Below, piece after piece: positions 12,341 to 13,054 of a DNA stretch of 13,054 nucleotides (position 1 is the first letter of the stretch; each line of letters opens with the position of its first letter). Location of the stretch: contig NZ_KL585422.1 in NCBI RefSeq assembly GCF_000721935.1, forward strand, positions 12,648 through 25,701. Direction: 5' to 3'. This stretch comes from Streptomyces sp. NRRL WC-3549. GTDB lineage: Bacteria; Actinomycetota; Actinomycetes; Streptomycetales; Streptomycetaceae. Below the pieces are notes generated by a model. The model saw only the letters and a list, made by a program, of their open reading frames with translations. It was not told the origin of the DNA and searched no databases. The position numbers were made by a program, and so were the translations under genes.

Positions 12341-13054
12341 ATGGCTGAAGTACTCGTCTATGTCGACCACGTGGACGGTGCCGTCCGCAAGCCCACGCTG
12401 GAGCTGCTGACGCTGGCCCGCCGTATCGGTGAGCCCGTCGCCGTCGCTCTGGGCAGCGGTGCCGCCGACACGGCCGCCGTGCTCGCCGAGCACGGTGCGG
12501 TCAGGGTCCTGACCGCCGACGCGCCGGAGTTCGCCGACTACCTCGTCGTCCCGAAGGTCGACGCCCTCCAGGCCGCCCACGACGCGGTGTCCCCGGCCGC
12601 CGTGCTGCTGCCCTCCTCCGCGGAGGCCAAGGAGATCGCGGCCCGCCTCGCGCTCCGTACCGGCTCCGGCGTCATCACCGACGCCGTCGACCTGGAGGCC
12701 GGTGACCAGGGCCCGGTCGCGACGCAGTCCGCGTTCGCCGCCTCCTACACCACCAAGTCCCGCGTCTCCAAGGGCACCCCCGTCATCACCGTCAAGCCGA
12801 ACTCGGCCGCGGTGGAGCCCGCCCCCGCGGCGGGCGCGGTCGAGGCACTGGACGTGACGTTCTCCGAGAACGCCACCGGTACCAAGATCGTCTCCCGCAC
12901 CCCGCGCGAGTCCACCGGACGCCCGGAACTCACCGAGGCCGCGATCGTCGTCTCCGGCGGCCGCGGCGTCAACGGCGCGGAGAACTTCGCGGTCATCGAA
13001 GCCCTCGCCGACTCCCTCGGCGCGGCCGTGGGCGCCTCCCGCGCCGCCGTGGAC
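12341..13054 (+). CDS. etfA: electron transfer flavoprotein subunit alpha (partial)
   Basis: The first 238 codons of etfA; the frame is open at the window edge. The N-terminal domain reads [13 protein letters not shown], and [20 protein letters not shown] (90-109) matches the ETF-alpha N-terminal fold. The [15 protein letters not shown] segment (about 204-218) begins the C-terminal FAD-binding domain. The final FAD motif, about 80-90 residues more, is outside the window, judged from the usual length of about 320. ATG 12341 has AGGAGA upstream at a spacing of ten. It forms the heterodimer with EtfB and is surely co-expressed with it, despite the hairpin in the spacer. Confidence 0.96.
   Translation, partial: MAEVLVYVDHVDGAVRKPTLELLTLARRIGEPVAVALGSGAADTAAVLAEHGAVRVLTADAPEFADYLVVPKVDALQAAHDAVSPAAVLLPSSAEAKEIAARLALRTGSGVITDAVDLEAGDQGPVATQSAFAASYTTKSRVSKGTPVITVKPNSAAVEPAPAAGAVEALDVTFSENATGTKIVSRTPRESTGRPELTEAAIVVSGGRGVNGAENFAVIEALADSLGAAVGASRAAVD

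Noticed and set aside
1..13054. bldA (TTA codon) control of a gene in the window
   Set aside because: Reading the coding frames by eye I found no in-frame TTA; the few TTA triplets are out of frame (for example within CGT-TAC).

Overview
The window looks like chromosomal DNA of a Streptomyces or close relative. G+C is very high throughout and third codon positions are almost all G or C. GTG and TTG starts are common, I saw no in-frame TTA codons, and the proteins are typical Streptomyces families (DUF5134, DUF6421, M56 peptidase, EtfBA). I see no mobile elements, RNA genes or CRISPR arrays. It reads as core or conserved-accessory chromosome, not an island.

Left part (1-3600, minus strand, read right to left): a DUF5134 membrane protein, an M56 membrane metallopeptidase, a PAP2 phosphatase and a HAD-family hydrolase run in the same direction, probably as one or two transcripts, followed by a separately started 64-residue protein. 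The DUF5134 frame is broken near its 3' end by an apparent one-base insertion in a C-rich stretch. Three perfect 10-bp tandem repeats lie between the PAP2 and HAD genes.

Middle (3738-5020): a GNAT acetyltransferase (+) converges on a small cytoplasmic glycerophosphodiester phosphodiesterase (-), with a GC hairpin between them.

Operon 5275-8539 (+): DUF6421, then an SDR oxidoreductase, then a threonine-aldolase-like PLP enzyme, tightly spaced or overlapping. The DUF6421 protein carries an HDxxH motif and a later EExRxD motif that I read as a possible gluzincin-type metal site. The pathway is not known to me, so this is the best candidate here for an undescribed system. A transglutaminase-like protein follows from its own, possibly leaderless, promoter behind a dyad.

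Right part (9270-13054): a PlsC-like acyltransferase (-) diverges from a small thioredoxin-like protein (+). A flavin reductase comes next, preceded by a 26-codon leader ORF that resembles the actinobacterial leader peptides found upstream of sulfur-metabolism genes. Then come etfB and etfA; etfA is cut by the window edge. Two palindromes upstream of etfB resemble TetR-family operators, and the etfB-etfA spacer holds a hairpin. Together this end suggests flavin/thiol redox and fatty-acid oxidation functions.
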